A DNA stretch of 64,000 nucleotides from Bog-473 sp963781955 (GTDB lineage Bacteria > Actinomycetota > Acidimicrobiia > Acidimicrobiales > RAAP-2), in the NCBI GenBank assembly GCA_963781955.1, contig CAWAHU010000001.1:682001-746000 (forward strand), written 5' to 3'. The translations under genes were made by a program, and so were the position numbers. Below the pieces are notes generated by a model. The model was given only the letters and a program-made list of their open reading frames with translations, searched no databases and was not told the DNA's origin. Below, piece after piece: positions 10,153 through 17,204 of this stretch; positions within the stretch are counted from its first letter, which is position 1, and every line of letters starts with the position of its first letter.

Positions 10153-10158
10153 TATGGT
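10153..10158 (+). promoter_or_regulatory. TATGGT -10 element, leaderless start of crotonase gene
   Basis: TATGGT ends 8 nt before the ATG at 10167, with no ribosome binding site between. Confidence 0.55.
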
Positions 10159-10166
10159 CGGAACCC

Positions 10167-10949
10167 ATGGAGACCCTGATCGTGGAGCGCAGCGACGGCG
10201 TGGTGAACGTCACCATGAACCGTCCCGAGCGCAAGAACGCAGCCAACGGCAAGATGCTGGTGGAGCTCCAGCAGATCTTCACCGAGGTCGAGGAGCGGCC
10301 AGAGGACCGGGTCATGGTCCTGACGGGCGCCGGCGGCGCCTTCTGCTCGGGTGCAGACCTCTCCGACCCTGACGGCCCGGCGACCGACTCGACCCGGGCC
10401 GGCCTGGTCCGCATGCGGCGCCTTGGCGACGTGGCCCTTGCGCTGCACCGGTGCACCAAGCCCAGCATCGCCAAGGTCGACGGGGTGGCGGTCGGTGCCG
10501 GACTGTCGCTCGCCCTCGGCTGCGATCTGTGCGTCGTGAGCGACCGTGCCCGCCTCTCCATGATCTTCGCCAGGCGGGGCCTGTCACTGGACAACGGGGC
10601 CTCGTGGCTGCTGCCACGCCTCGTCGGCATGGCCCGGGCTAAGGAGATCGCGCTCTTCGGGGGCATGTGGAGCGGGGAGGAGGCGGCCGCCATCGGGCTG
10701 GTCAACCGGGTGCTGCCCGTCGACGAGCTCGACGCCTTCGTGGATGGCTGGGCCGCGGATCTGGCCGCCGGTCCGCCGCTCGCCCTCTCAATGACCAAGA
10801 CCCTGCTCCACGCCTCGTCCATGGGTTCCATGGAGCAGGCCGTGGAGGACGAGGCGCGCTGCCAGTCCCTGAACTTCTCCACCAAGGACACCGCCGAGGC
10901 CCTGGCTGCGTTCACGGAGAAGCGGGAGCCGGTCTACGTCGGTCGCTAG
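10167..10949 (+). CDS. Enoyl-CoA hydratase/isomerase family protein, PaaG-like active site
   Basis: A 260-residue crotonase. Oxyanion-hole segments GAFCSGADLSD (about 63-73) and DGVAVGAGLSLALGCDL are present. The two Glu residues of classical enoyl-CoA hydratase are replaced: Ser in GLSLALGCDL, and no Glu in MIFARRG. An Asp in GLSLDNGASWLLPRLVG lines up with the catalytic Asp of PaaG-type isomerases. An isomerase role is therefore more likely than hydration; this is inference. ATG 10167 was chosen over upstream starts because a TATGGT hexamer sits 8 nt before it and the family begins here. Confidence 0.88.
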   Translation: METLIVERSDGVVNVTMNRPERKNAANGKMLVELQQIFTEVEERPEDRVMVLTGAGGAFCSGADLSDPDGPATDSTRAGLVRMRRLGDVALALHRCTKPSIAKVDGVAVGAGLSLALGCDLCVVSDRARLSMIFARRGLSLDNGASWLLPRLVGMARAKEIALFGGMWSGEEAAAIGLVNRVLPVDELDAFVDGWAADLAAGPPLALSMTKTLLHASSMGSMEQAVEDEARCQSLNFSTKDTAEALAAFTEKREPVYVGR

Positions 10950-10955
10950 TAGCCT
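10950..10955 (+). promoter_or_regulatory. TAGCCT -10 element, leaderless start of mini-NfeD gene
   Basis: TAGCCT ends 7 nt before GTG 10963. It lies immediately after the crotonase stop codon. Confidence 0.45.
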
Positions 10956-10962
10956 CGAAGCC

Positions 10963-11172
10963 GTGCTCAGCGGCGTCCAAGGCATGATCGGCGACACGGC
11001 CCTGGTGACCAAGGCGATCGAGGGTGCGCACCACCCGGGACGGATCCGCGCCCGGGGGGAGGAGTGGCTGGCCATCCCCCTCGACCCCGAGGAGACCATC
11101 CCCGTCGGCGCCGACGTCGTTGTGGCGGACGTCGAACGTGGGCTGCTCGTGGTGTACCGGGTCGACAGTTAA
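10963..11172 (+). CDS. NfeD-like C-terminal (OB-fold) domain mini-protein
   Basis: A 69-residue soluble protein: GMIGDTALVTKAIEGAHHPGRIRARGEEW, then VPVGADVVVADVERGLLVVYR-type strands. This is the small OB-fold found at the C-terminus of NfeD proteins. The protease and membrane parts of full NfeD are absent. NfeD genes are typically partnered with slipin/stomatin genes, and a slipin follows at 11247, so a physical partnership is likely by context. Confidence 0.75.
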   Translation: MLSGVQGMIGDTALVTKAIEGAHHPGRIRARGEEWLAIPLDPEETIPVGADVVVADVERGLLVVYRVDS

Positions 11173-11246
11173 GGTCGATACTGGCAGTCGACCATTTAGG
11201 CCGGCTGCAAAGTCGGCCCACGGTCGACAAAGAAGGAGGTTCCCCC

Positions 11247-12290
11247 ATGCTCCTGGTCTCGACGTTCGGAGTGGTTCTGGTCGGCCTGGCGGCCGCGATC
11301 GTGGTGGTGGGGGCCGTCCTCTGGCTCGTCAGCCGCTGCCTCAAGATCGTCCAGCAGGGGAGCGTCGGGGTGGTCAAGCGCCTCGGGGAGTTCAAGTCGG
11401 TGCAGCAGCCGGGCCTGCACGTCCTCATGCCCTTCGTCGACCGGATGGACAAGGTGGACGTGCGCGAGTTCCCCATGACGGGCGACCAGCAAGCGGTGAT
11501 CACCAAGGACAACGTGTCGCTCCAGGTGAGTGCGACCATCTTCTGCCAGGTGATCGACGTGAAGTCGGCGTTGTTCGAGATCAACGACTTCCAGCTGGCG
11601 GTCGACCAGCTCTCGCGCACCGCGCTGCGGGCCGTCTTCGGGGAGCTCTCGCTGGACCAGGCGCTGTCCGAGCGCGAGATGATCAACAGCCGCATGCAGG
11701 ACCACATGGCCGATCCCACCGCCAAGTGGGGCGTGCGCCTGAACCGGATCGAGATCCTCGACATCACCCCGCCCATGAACGTGGTACAGGCGATGTCCGA
11801 GCAGAAGGAGGCCGAGCAGCACAAGCGGGCCCTCATCTTGAAGTCCGAGGGGGAGCAGCAGGCGGCCGTCAACCAGGCCGGCGGGCGCAAGTCCGCCGCG
11901 GTGCTCGAGGCCGAGGGGGCGAAGCAGGCCGCCATCCTGCGGGCCGAGGCGCAGATGAAGGTGCTCGAACTGCAGGCCGAAGGGGAGAAGAAGGCGCTCG
12001 AATTGCGCGGCCAGGGCGAGGCGTCCCGGCTCACCTCGATCGACACGGTGGCCATCAACCCGCACACACTCGCCGTCCTGCAGCTGCGCGCCCTCCAGGA
12101 CATCGCGGCGTCGGACAACGCCAAGGTCGTGGTGCCCTACGAGGCGACCAGCCTCATGGGTGCCGCCGAGGTGCTGCTCTCCACCTTGCGCAACGAGGAC
12201 CTCGGCGGTTCGAGCACGAACGGGTCCTCGCCGACGACTGTCGCCACGCCCGCCGGGCCGCCGACCTCGGAGCTCCCGCCCCGGGACTGA
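11247..12290 (+). CDS. SPFH-domain slipin/stomatin-like membrane protein
   Basis: A 347-residue protein with one N-terminal membrane segment (about 5-28) and then an SPFH domain: QQGSVGVVKRLGEF, PGLHVLMPFVDRM, VITKDNVSLQV. An Ala/Glu/Lys/Gln-rich coiled coil follows (about 185-265, repeated AEGxKxAxxL). Such proteins oligomerise on the inner membrane and scaffold microdomains or regulate proteases. A strong AAGGAGG (11233-11239) precedes the ATG. The Ser/Thr/Pro-rich C-terminal tail looks unstructured. It pairs with the mini-NfeD gene upstream. Confidence 0.92.
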   Translation: MLLVSTFGVVLVGLAAAIVVVGAVLWLVSRCLKIVQQGSVGVVKRLGEFKSVQQPGLHVLMPFVDRMDKVDVREFPMTGDQQAVITKDNVSLQVSATIFCQVIDVKSALFEINDFQLAVDQLSRTALRAVFGELSLDQALSEREMINSRMQDHMADPTAKWGVRLNRIEILDITPPMNVVQAMSEQKEAEQHKRALILKSEGEQQAAVNQAGGRKSAAVLEAEGAKQAAILRAEAQMKVLELQAEGEKKALELRGQGEASRLTSIDTVAINPHTLAVLQLRALQDIAASDNAKVVVPYEATSLMGAAEVLLSTLRNEDLGGSSTNGSSPTTVATPAGPPTSELPPRD

Positions 12291-12312
12291 CTGCTCGCGA
12301 ATCGCGGCCGTC

Positions 12313-12372
12313 TCGTGTCGCGTCCGGCTCGTGTGGCGTCCGGTTGGTGTCGCGCCCGGCTCGTGTCGCGTG
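12313..12372 (+). repeat. 16-bp tandem repeat, about 3.8 copies
   Basis: Imperfect head-to-tail copies of TCGTGTCGCGTCCGGC begin at 12313, 12329 and 12345, and a partial copy at 12361. The repeat fills the 82-bp gap between the convergent slipin and cupin genes. No coding role. Confidence 0.8.
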
Positions 12373-12774
12373 TCAACGAGGCCGGGTGCGCGTGCCCATT
12401 CCGGCCGTGACGAAGAGGGCGGTTGCCGCGCCGTCGACGTCTGCGGTGTGCCAGACACCCGGGGGGTTGATCACCGCCTGACCCTCACGCACCTCGACGG
12501 ACCGGTCCTGCCCTTCGATCTCCTGGTGCAGCGTGATCGACCCCTCGACGCACAGGACCAGCTCCTCGCCGTTCGGGTGCACTTCCCACGACGTCCAAGG
12601 TCCGGTGAACCGGTGTAACGAGACGAGCCGCCCCTCGGGACCGTCGGCAGACGTGCGCGCTCCATAGCGCTCGTACCAGGCCGGATCGCCCGTGAACGGC
12701 TCCTGCGGGACGACCGTCCCCCCGAGGCCGAGGTGGACCGGATGCGTGTGGAGGTCAAAGACCGAGTCACGCAT
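12373..12774 (-). CDS. Cupin-domain protein
   Basis: A 133-residue single-domain cupin. The two cupin motifs are recognisable around WEVHPNGEELVLCVEG (about residues 62-77) and VINPPGVWHTADV (about 100-112), supplying the His/Glu/His metal ligands. The reaction or ligand cannot be inferred. It faces the slipin gene and is divergent from the DMT transporter. Confidence 0.8.
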   Translation of the reverse strand: MRDSVFDLHTHPVHLGLGGTVVPQEPFTGDPAWYERYGARTSADGPEGRLVSLHRFTGPWTSWEVHPNGEELVLCVEGSITLHQEIEGQDRSVEVREGQAVINPPGVWHTADVDGAATALFVTAGMGTRTRPR

Positions 12775-12797
12775 GAGTCCAGTTCAGCACCTCCGGA

Positions 12798-13802
12798 GTG
12801 GGTTCGACCATGGGCGTATGGTCGGGGCATGGAGCCAGCACCGGGACCGCCCGTGGCGCGCCCGGACCGGGTCAGTGGCGACGGCAGCGGGCGCCGGGGT
12901 TCCCGAAGGCCGGACGACCTTGGGGCGTCGCGCTGACCGTCACGGTCGCCTTCGCCCTGGCTGCCGCGCTGGCGAACGCGGTGCACCTGATGACCCAGCA
13001 CGCGGCCAGTGTCGGGGCGTCCCAGGTGCACCGAGGCTGGCGTCTGGTCACGTTCCTCGTCCGGCAGCCGCTGTGGTTGCTCGGCTGGGCGGCCGCGGCG
13101 GCGGGGTTCGTCTTCCAGGCGGTCGCGCTCCACAACGGGCAGCTCTCCATCGTCCAGCCTCTCCTGGTGACCGAATTGGTCTTCGCCTTGGTCCTGCGGC
13201 GATTCTGGGTGCACCAGCTCATCGCGAAGACGGCATGGACCGCGGCGCTGGTCACCTGCGCGGCGTTGGCCGTGTTCCTGGCGACGGCCGAGCCGCACGG
13301 CGGCCACTTGCGGCCCGACGCAGCCGACTGGATCTCGGCGCTGGCGTTCTTCGGCGGGGTGGTGGCGACGATGTCGATCCTGGCGCGCTGGGGTTCGCCA
13401 GTCCGCCGAGCCGCCCTCTACGCCTCGGCCGCGTCCATCACCTGGGCCTTGATGGCTGCCTTCATCAAGGCGACCACCGATGTCCTCGCGGCATCTGGAC
13501 TGGTTGGGATGCTGGAGCACTGGCCGGTCTACGCGCTGATCGCCGCCGGCGTCGTTGGTTCCGTGCTGCAGCAGGCTGCCCTCCAGGTGGGCCCGTTGAG
13601 CGTTTCCCAGCCGCTCATCGTGGTGGTCGACCCTGCCGTGGCCATCGTCCTGAGCGTGTGGATCTTCGACGAGCGGTTCACCGTCAGCCCGGCTCAGAGG
13701 GCGGTCGCCGGGCTGGCCTTCTGTGCCATGGCCATCGGGGTCGTGATCCTGTCCCGGACGGCGCCCGCCGACCTCGACCCGTCGGTCCCGTCGCGGCTCT
13801 GA
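12798..13802 (+). CDS. DMT/EamA-like transporter; start uncertain
   Basis: About ten hydrophobic helices over some 290 residues, with tandem EamA-like halves and a conserved-looking end of the second half (PLSVSQPLIVVVDPAVAIVLSVWIF). Substrate unknown. The N-terminal 40 residues before the first helix are poorly supported. GTG 12798 or ATG 12810 keep this frame. However, TATGGT at 12817-12822 stands exactly 6 nt before ATG 12829, which is in a different frame (stop 12936), so a base may be missing between 12829 and 12936. Divergent from the cupin gene. Confidence 0.75.
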   Translation: MGSTMGVWSGHGASTGTARGAPGPGQWRRQRAPGFPKAGRPWGVALTVTVAFALAAALANAVHLMTQHAASVGASQVHRGWRLVTFLVRQPLWLLGWAAAAAGFVFQAVALHNGQLSIVQPLLVTELVFALVLRRFWVHQLIAKTAWTAALVTCAALAVFLATAEPHGGHLRPDAADWISALAFFGGVVATMSILARWGSPVRRAALYASAASITWALMAAFIKATTDVLAASGLVGMLEHWPVYALIAAGVVGSVLQQAALQVGPLSVSQPLIVVVDPAVAIVLSVWIFDERFTVSPAQRAVAGLAFCAMAIGVVILSRTAPADLDPSVPSRL

Positions 13803-13838
13803 GGTCGGACCGGGACCTGCACCACCTTGCCGATTCGA

Positions 13839-14807
13839 TCAGAGGTGCGTCGGGGTGGCCCCGGTCGGAGCGGCGTCGACGTCCGGCGGGTCCGGCGGGG
13901 CGTGGCGCAGCAACTCGAGCAACACCTCGGGGTCGAAGTTGCTGGGCTCCGTCGAGTGCAGGAAGTCCTCCAGGATCTCGACGAAGCGGGCGGGCTCCTC
14001 GGCGTGGGGGAAGTGGCCCACCCCCTCCATGATCTCCAACCTGCTGCCCGGGATGGCCTGGTGGGCGCGCTGCGCGTGGTCGAGCGGGATGATCGTGTCG
14101 CGGTCTCCCCAGACGATGAGGGTGGGCATGTGCGCGGTGAGGTAGAGACGGTCGGAGGCGCTCACCGACTGCCCTCCCGGGTCGATCACAGACCGCATCG
14201 TGCGAGCGAACGCTTGGCGGCTTTCGGTCTCGGTCAGCGACCGGTAGGAGCGCCATATCTCTAGCGCTCGGGCATTGCGAAACCCCTGGCGGCCCAAGAA
14301 CCGGACCACCGGGTCCCCCCAGCTCCGCACGAACGCCGGGAACAGGGCCGGCATCACGTACTCGGCCCCCGGCAGCGTGACGAGGCGAAGGATCCAGCTC
14401 ACCTCGCGGCCCAGGCCACCGGCGTCGACCAGGACCAGGCGCTCGCATCGCTCGGGGAACTGATAGGCGAACTGCATGGCGACGCCACCACCGAAGGACT
14501 GCCCGACGACCGTGGCCCGGTCGATGCCCATCAGGCTGAGGAAGTCCCGAATCACGGTGGCGAAGTTGCCCAGCGAGTAGTCGCCGAGGGGCTTCTCCGA
14601 GGCCCCGTGCCCCAAGAAGTCCGGGGCCAGCACGGTGTAGTGCCTCTGCAGCAACCGCATGGCCGGGACCCACGTCTGCGAGCTGCCTGCGATGCCGTGG
14701 AGCAGCAGGAGCACCGGTCCCTGCCCCCCACGCCGGTAGCCGATCCGGTGGCCGTGGATCGAGACGTGCTCGACCGGGAAATGCTCTGGGCGGGCGGTCT
14801 GCGTCAT
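13839..14807 (-). CDS. Alpha/beta hydrolase
   Basis: A 322-residue alpha/beta-hydrolase fold. Seen are the oxyanion loop LLLLHGIAGSS, DFLGHGASEKP, nucleophile elbow GQSFGGG (Ser near residue 102), acid in VWGDRD and His in GVGHFPHAEEP. The family covers esterases, C-C hydrolases and haloperoxidases, and nothing nearby fixes a substrate. The IS30 element lies about 140 bp upstream of its start. Confidence 0.88.
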   Translation of the reverse strand: MTQTARPEHFPVEHVSIHGHRIGYRRGGQGPVLLLLHGIAGSSQTWVPAMRLLQRHYTVLAPDFLGHGASEKPLGDYSLGNFATVIRDFLSLMGIDRATVVGQSFGGGVAMQFAYQFPERCERLVLVDAGGLGREVSWILRLVTLPGAEYVMPALFPAFVRSWGDPVVRFLGRQGFRNARALEIWRSYRSLTETESRQAFARTMRSVIDPGGQSVSASDRLYLTAHMPTLIVWGDRDTIIPLDHAQRAHQAIPGSRLEIMEGVGHFPHAEEPARFVEILEDFLHSTEPSNFDPEVLLELLRHAPPDPPDVDAAPTGATPTHL

Positions 14808-14894
14808 GTCCTGAACGATCCCATCGTCCCCAGTCTGCCCCAGGCCGGGCCCCTCGGGCCGCCGGCCCCTCGCCCCTGGGCACTTCTGCGCGGG

Positions 14895-14926
14895 TGTATA
14901 CGCGCCCCGTCCGGGCGCGTCATACA
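14895..14926. repeat. Imperfect inverted repeat left of the IS30 element
   Basis: TGTATACGCGCCC and GGGCGCGTCATACA are complementary apart from one inserted C, around a 5-nt centre. It could be a terminator-like hairpin or the remnant of a repeat unit; see the related units right of the element. Confidence 0.55.
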
Positions 14927-14951
14927 GCGCGTGACAAGTCCCCTGGCGGAT

Positions 14952-16100
14952 TCAGCCGGTGTCCGCAAGGATCTCGGCGAGCTTCTCTGATGGTTTCAGA
15001 TATCCGAGGGTCTTGCGAGGCCGGTTGTTGAGGCTGTCGGCGAAGCGCTGGAGGTCTTCGGGGCTGTGGACCGAGAGGTCGGTGCCCTTGGGCATGTATT
15101 GGCGCAGCAGCCCGTTGGTGTTCTCGTTGGATCCTCGCTGCCACGGGCTGTGGGGATCGCAGAAGTAGATCTCGATGCCGGTGTCGATGCGGAAGACCTC
15201 GTGGCGGGCCATCTCTTTGCCTTGGTCCCAGGTGATGGAACGCCAGAGGCGCTCGGGGAGCTGGGCGATGGCCTTTCGCATGGCCGCGTCGACCTTCTCG
15301 GCCGTGCGGCCCTGGCCTAAGTGCAAGAGCATGACGTAGCGCGTCGAGCGCTCGACGAGGGTGCCCACCGCCGAGCGCTGGTTCGCTCCGATGATGAGAT
15401 CGCCCTCCCAGTGCCCAGGGACGGCCCGGTCGTCGGCCTCGGCGGGGCGCTCGGAGATCATGACCATGCCCGGGATCCGTCCGTCGTTGACGACCCGAGT
15501 GCGGGGCCTGCGTCGGGCCCGGCCACTGCGCAGGCATCGGTGCAGCTCACGGCGCAGTTCACCGCGACCTTGGACGAAGAGGCTCTGATAGATCGTCTCG
15601 TGGCTCACCTGCATCATCGGATCGTCGGCGAACTCGAGGCGCAAGCGTCGGGCGATCTCTTGGGGGGACCACAGCTCGGCCAGCCACTCGCTCACCAGCT
15701 CGGCGAGAGCACCGTGCCTGAGCTTGAAGGGCTTGGGCCGCCTGGCCCGGGCAAAGGCCCGCTCGTGGGCCTTCCAGGCGAAGTACTGCTCGCGTCCGCC
15801 GTTGGCCGCCACCTCTCGTGAGATGGTCGAGACCGCCCGGCCGAGGGACCGCGCGATCGCGCTCATGCTCTGGCCCCGGGCCAGCCCCGCCCGGATCTCC
15901 TCACGCTCAGAGGCACCGAGGCGCCCAGGTCCCGGCGCCCAGTGCACCAACGTCAACGGAGCAGGCTGGCGGGCCAAGATGTTGACCACCGAACGGTGGC
16001 AGCACCCCACCGCCCACGCGATCTCACGCAGGGAACAACCCTGGGCGTCGAGTCGATAGACCTCCCGCTCGAGCTCGGGAGATAACCGCTTGTCGTTCAC
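14952..16100 (-). CDS. IS30 family transposase
   Basis: A 382-residue transposase with N-terminal helix-turn-helix regions (LREIAWAVGCCHRSVV, MSAIARSLGRAVSTISREV) and a DDE core: Asp234 in GHWEGDLIIG, Asp292 in ITWDQG, Glu326 in SNENTNG, that is DD(33)E as in IS30. A longer open frame to 16202 would start outside the element. GTG 16100 is preferred because GAGGAGG ends 5 nt before it. GTG 16142 is an alternative. The ribosome binding site is partly buried in a strong hairpin. Confidence 0.93.
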   Translation of the reverse strand: MNDKRLSPELEREVYRLDAQGCSLREIAWAVGCCHRSVVNILARQPAPLTLVHWAPGPGRLGASEREEIRAGLARGQSMSAIARSLGRAVSTISREVAANGGREQYFAWKAHERAFARARRPKPFKLRHGALAELVSEWLAELWSPQEIARRLRLEFADDPMMQVSHETIYQSLFVQGRGELRRELHRCLRSGRARRRPRTRVVNDGRIPGMVMISERPAEADDRAVPGHWEGDLIIGANQRSAVGTLVERSTRYVMLLHLGQGRTAEKVDAAMRKAIAQLPERLWRSITWDQGKEMARHEVFRIDTGIEIYFCDPHSPWQRGSNENTNGLLRQYMPKGTDLSVHSPEDLQRFADSLNNRPRKTLGYLKPSEKLAEILADTG

Positions 16101-16108
16101 TTCGACCT

Positions 16109-16147
16109 CCTCAGTGAGCTTCAACAACCCTTGTTCGCTCACTGAGG
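16109..16147 (-). promoter_or_regulatory. Hairpin masking the transposase ribosome binding site
   Basis: Perfect 11-bp arms CCTCAGTGAGC (16109-16119) and GCTCACTGAGG (16137-16147) enclose a second 5-bp stem AACAA/TTGTT (16123-16127, 16131-16135) with a CCC loop. In the mRNA the 3' arm ends in GAGG, which is the first half of the GAGGAGG ribosome binding site. Confidence 0.75.
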
Positions 16148-16183
16148 CGTTGCGCGGACCGGCTGAATCCGCCCTGGAGCCTG

Positions 16184-16236
16184 CGTATACAGCACGAGAC
16201 AACTGCCCCGAGACTCGCCGTATACGGCGCGAGACA
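16184..16236 (+). repeat. Two direct 18-bp repeats right of the IS30 element
   Basis: CGTATACAGCACGAGACA (16184-16201) and CGTATACGGCGCGAGACA (16219-16236) differ at two positions and are spaced 35 bp apart. A third related unit, GTCATACAGCGCGTGACA, lies left of the element at 14919-14936. Confidence 0.75.
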
Positions 16237-16247
16237 GTATCCCCGGC

Positions 16248-16298
16248 GGTATCCCCGGGGGTTCGGTATCCCCGGGGGTTCGGTATCCCCGGGGGTTC
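16248..16298 (+). repeat. 17-bp tandem repeat, three perfect copies
   Basis: GGTATCCCCGGGGGTTC is repeated at 16248, 16265 and 16282, with a degenerate partial copy just before. Each unit contains CCCCGGGG. The remaining DNA from 16299 to 16465 shows no gene or clear signal. Confidence 0.9.
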
Positions 16299-16465
16299 GG
16301 TGCCCGCTCCGCACCCGCTCCCGCTGGGAGCAGGGAGAGCGGGGGAGTGGGGGAGTTGGTGCTGGAGGGTCGGCTCAGTCGGGCGCGCCCACGAGCTGGA
16401 CCCACCACGGTCTCGCCGTCAAACCACCGAGGCCGCCGGTTCCACGACGCGCTACGAGCGGGTCG

Positions 16466-16849
16466 TCATTCCGGTTGGAACAGCGCGATCGTGTTCCCGT
16501 CGGGGTCCTTGAACCACGCAGAGCGCCCGATCCCCTCCGTCGTCACCACGTGATTGACGGTCTTGAACGTCTCCGTGTCGTATTCCTCGAACTCGATGCC
16601 ATTGGCGACGAGCTCTTCCACGTCCTTCTCGACGTCGTCCGACCAGAACCGAACCTGAGTGTGGTCTGCTCGGTTGCCGCTCGGACGGCCGTAGATCAGA
16701 AGTGACGTTCCGTCCCCACATTGGAACACCAGGTGGTTCTTGATCGTCTCCTCAGAGAGCTCGAGGCCAACCTTGTCCTCGTAGAAGCTCCGAGCGCGCT
16801 CGAGATCGGTCGAAACGAGCACCGCGGAGATCTTGTTCTCCCTGACCAT
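16466..16849 (-). CDS. VOC-family (glyoxalase/bleomycin-resistance fold) protein
   Basis: A 127-residue single VOC domain: DLERARSFYEDKVGL in the first half, and WFKDPDGNTIALFQ with its metal-ligand-type ending in the second. It may be a small-molecule lyase, dioxygenase or binding protein; the substrate is unknown. A GGAGGT lies 7 nt before the ATG. It is probably co-transcribed after the 95-residue gene at 16864, with 14 bp between. Confidence 0.88.
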   Translation of the reverse strand: MVRENKISAVLVSTDLERARSFYEDKVGLELSEETIKNHLVFQCGDGTSLLIYGRPSGNRADHTQVRFWSDDVEKDVEELVANGIEFEEYDTETFKTVNHVVTTEGIGRSAWFKDPDGNTIALFQPE

Positions 16850-16863
16850 TTCGTGACCTCCGT

Positions 16864-17151
16864 TCAGCGAATCAAGGTGTCGATGTCGATTTCGGTCTCC
16901 TGCGGTGGCGTGGGGAAGCCGCCCTCGATGCCTGCCTGCAGCCGAGGTAGCAGGATGTCATCACGGAACTGCTCCCAGCTCTCTCGGGACTCGTGAACGG
17001 CCATGATCGTCCACCCTCCCGCCGATGGGCCGGCGGCGTGGAAGATCTGCCCGGCGGGCAGAAGATCCCGGCCCGGATGCACGGCGGCGATCGAGGCCTC
17101 GTAGTTCTCCTTCGTCCCGCCTGGGAAGTGGTGTACGACTCCGAATGCCAT
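16864..17151 (-). CDS. Small ABM/dimeric alpha-beta barrel-like protein
   Basis: A 95-residue protein starting MAFGVVHHFPGGTKENYEAS. It includes GGWTIMAVHESRESWEQFRDD, the strand-helix pattern of antibiotic-biosynthesis-monooxygenase-like ferredoxin folds. No catalytic assignment is possible. AGGAGGG stands before the ATG. It is divergent from the MarR gene and shares its palindromic control region, so it and the VOC gene are the likely targets of that regulator. Confidence 0.7.
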   Translation of the reverse strand: MAFGVVHHFPGGTKENYEASIAAVHPGRDLLPAGQIFHAAGPSAGGWTIMAVHESRESWEQFRDDILLPRLQAGIEGGFPTPPQETEIDIDTLIR

Positions 17152-17168
17152 CGGCGGTCCCTCCTGGG

Positions 17169-17197
17169 TAGTATTTTCTTACGAAAGGAAATATACT
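17169..17197. promoter_or_regulatory. AT-rich palindromic operator and overlapping promoters between MarR gene and its divergent target
   Basis: The 29-bp segment runs TAGTATTTTCTTACG and then AAAGGAAATATACT. Its arms AGTATTTTCT and AGGAAATATACT are imperfectly inverted around ACGAA. It is strikingly AT-rich for this genome. Plus-strand TATACT (17192-17197) is the -10 of the MarR gene, and minus-strand AATACT (17170-17175 region) can serve the divergent operon. Confidence 0.65.
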
Positions 17198-17204
17198 CTT
17201 GTTC

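Larger units (their letters stand above)
14946..16172 (-). mobile_element. IS30-family insertion sequence
   Basis: The element is about 1.23 kb and contains one DD(33)E transposase. Perfect 15-bp terminal inverted repeats GCGGATTCAGCCGGT (14946-14960) and its complement (16158-16172) mark the ends. CCTG occurs immediately outside both ends (14942-14945 and 16173-16176) and is a candidate target duplication, one base longer than is usual for the family. The transposase stop codon lies inside the left repeat. The copy appears intact. Confidence 0.9.

Noticed and set aside
14952..16202. 416-residue transposase starting at 16202
   Set aside because: That start lies outside the inverted repeat, so it would not move with the element; GTG 16100 with a good ribosome binding site lies inside.
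16248..16298. Possible CRISPR array from regularly spaced repeats
   Set aside because: The units are head to tail with no spacers, only 17 bp long, and no cas genes are near.
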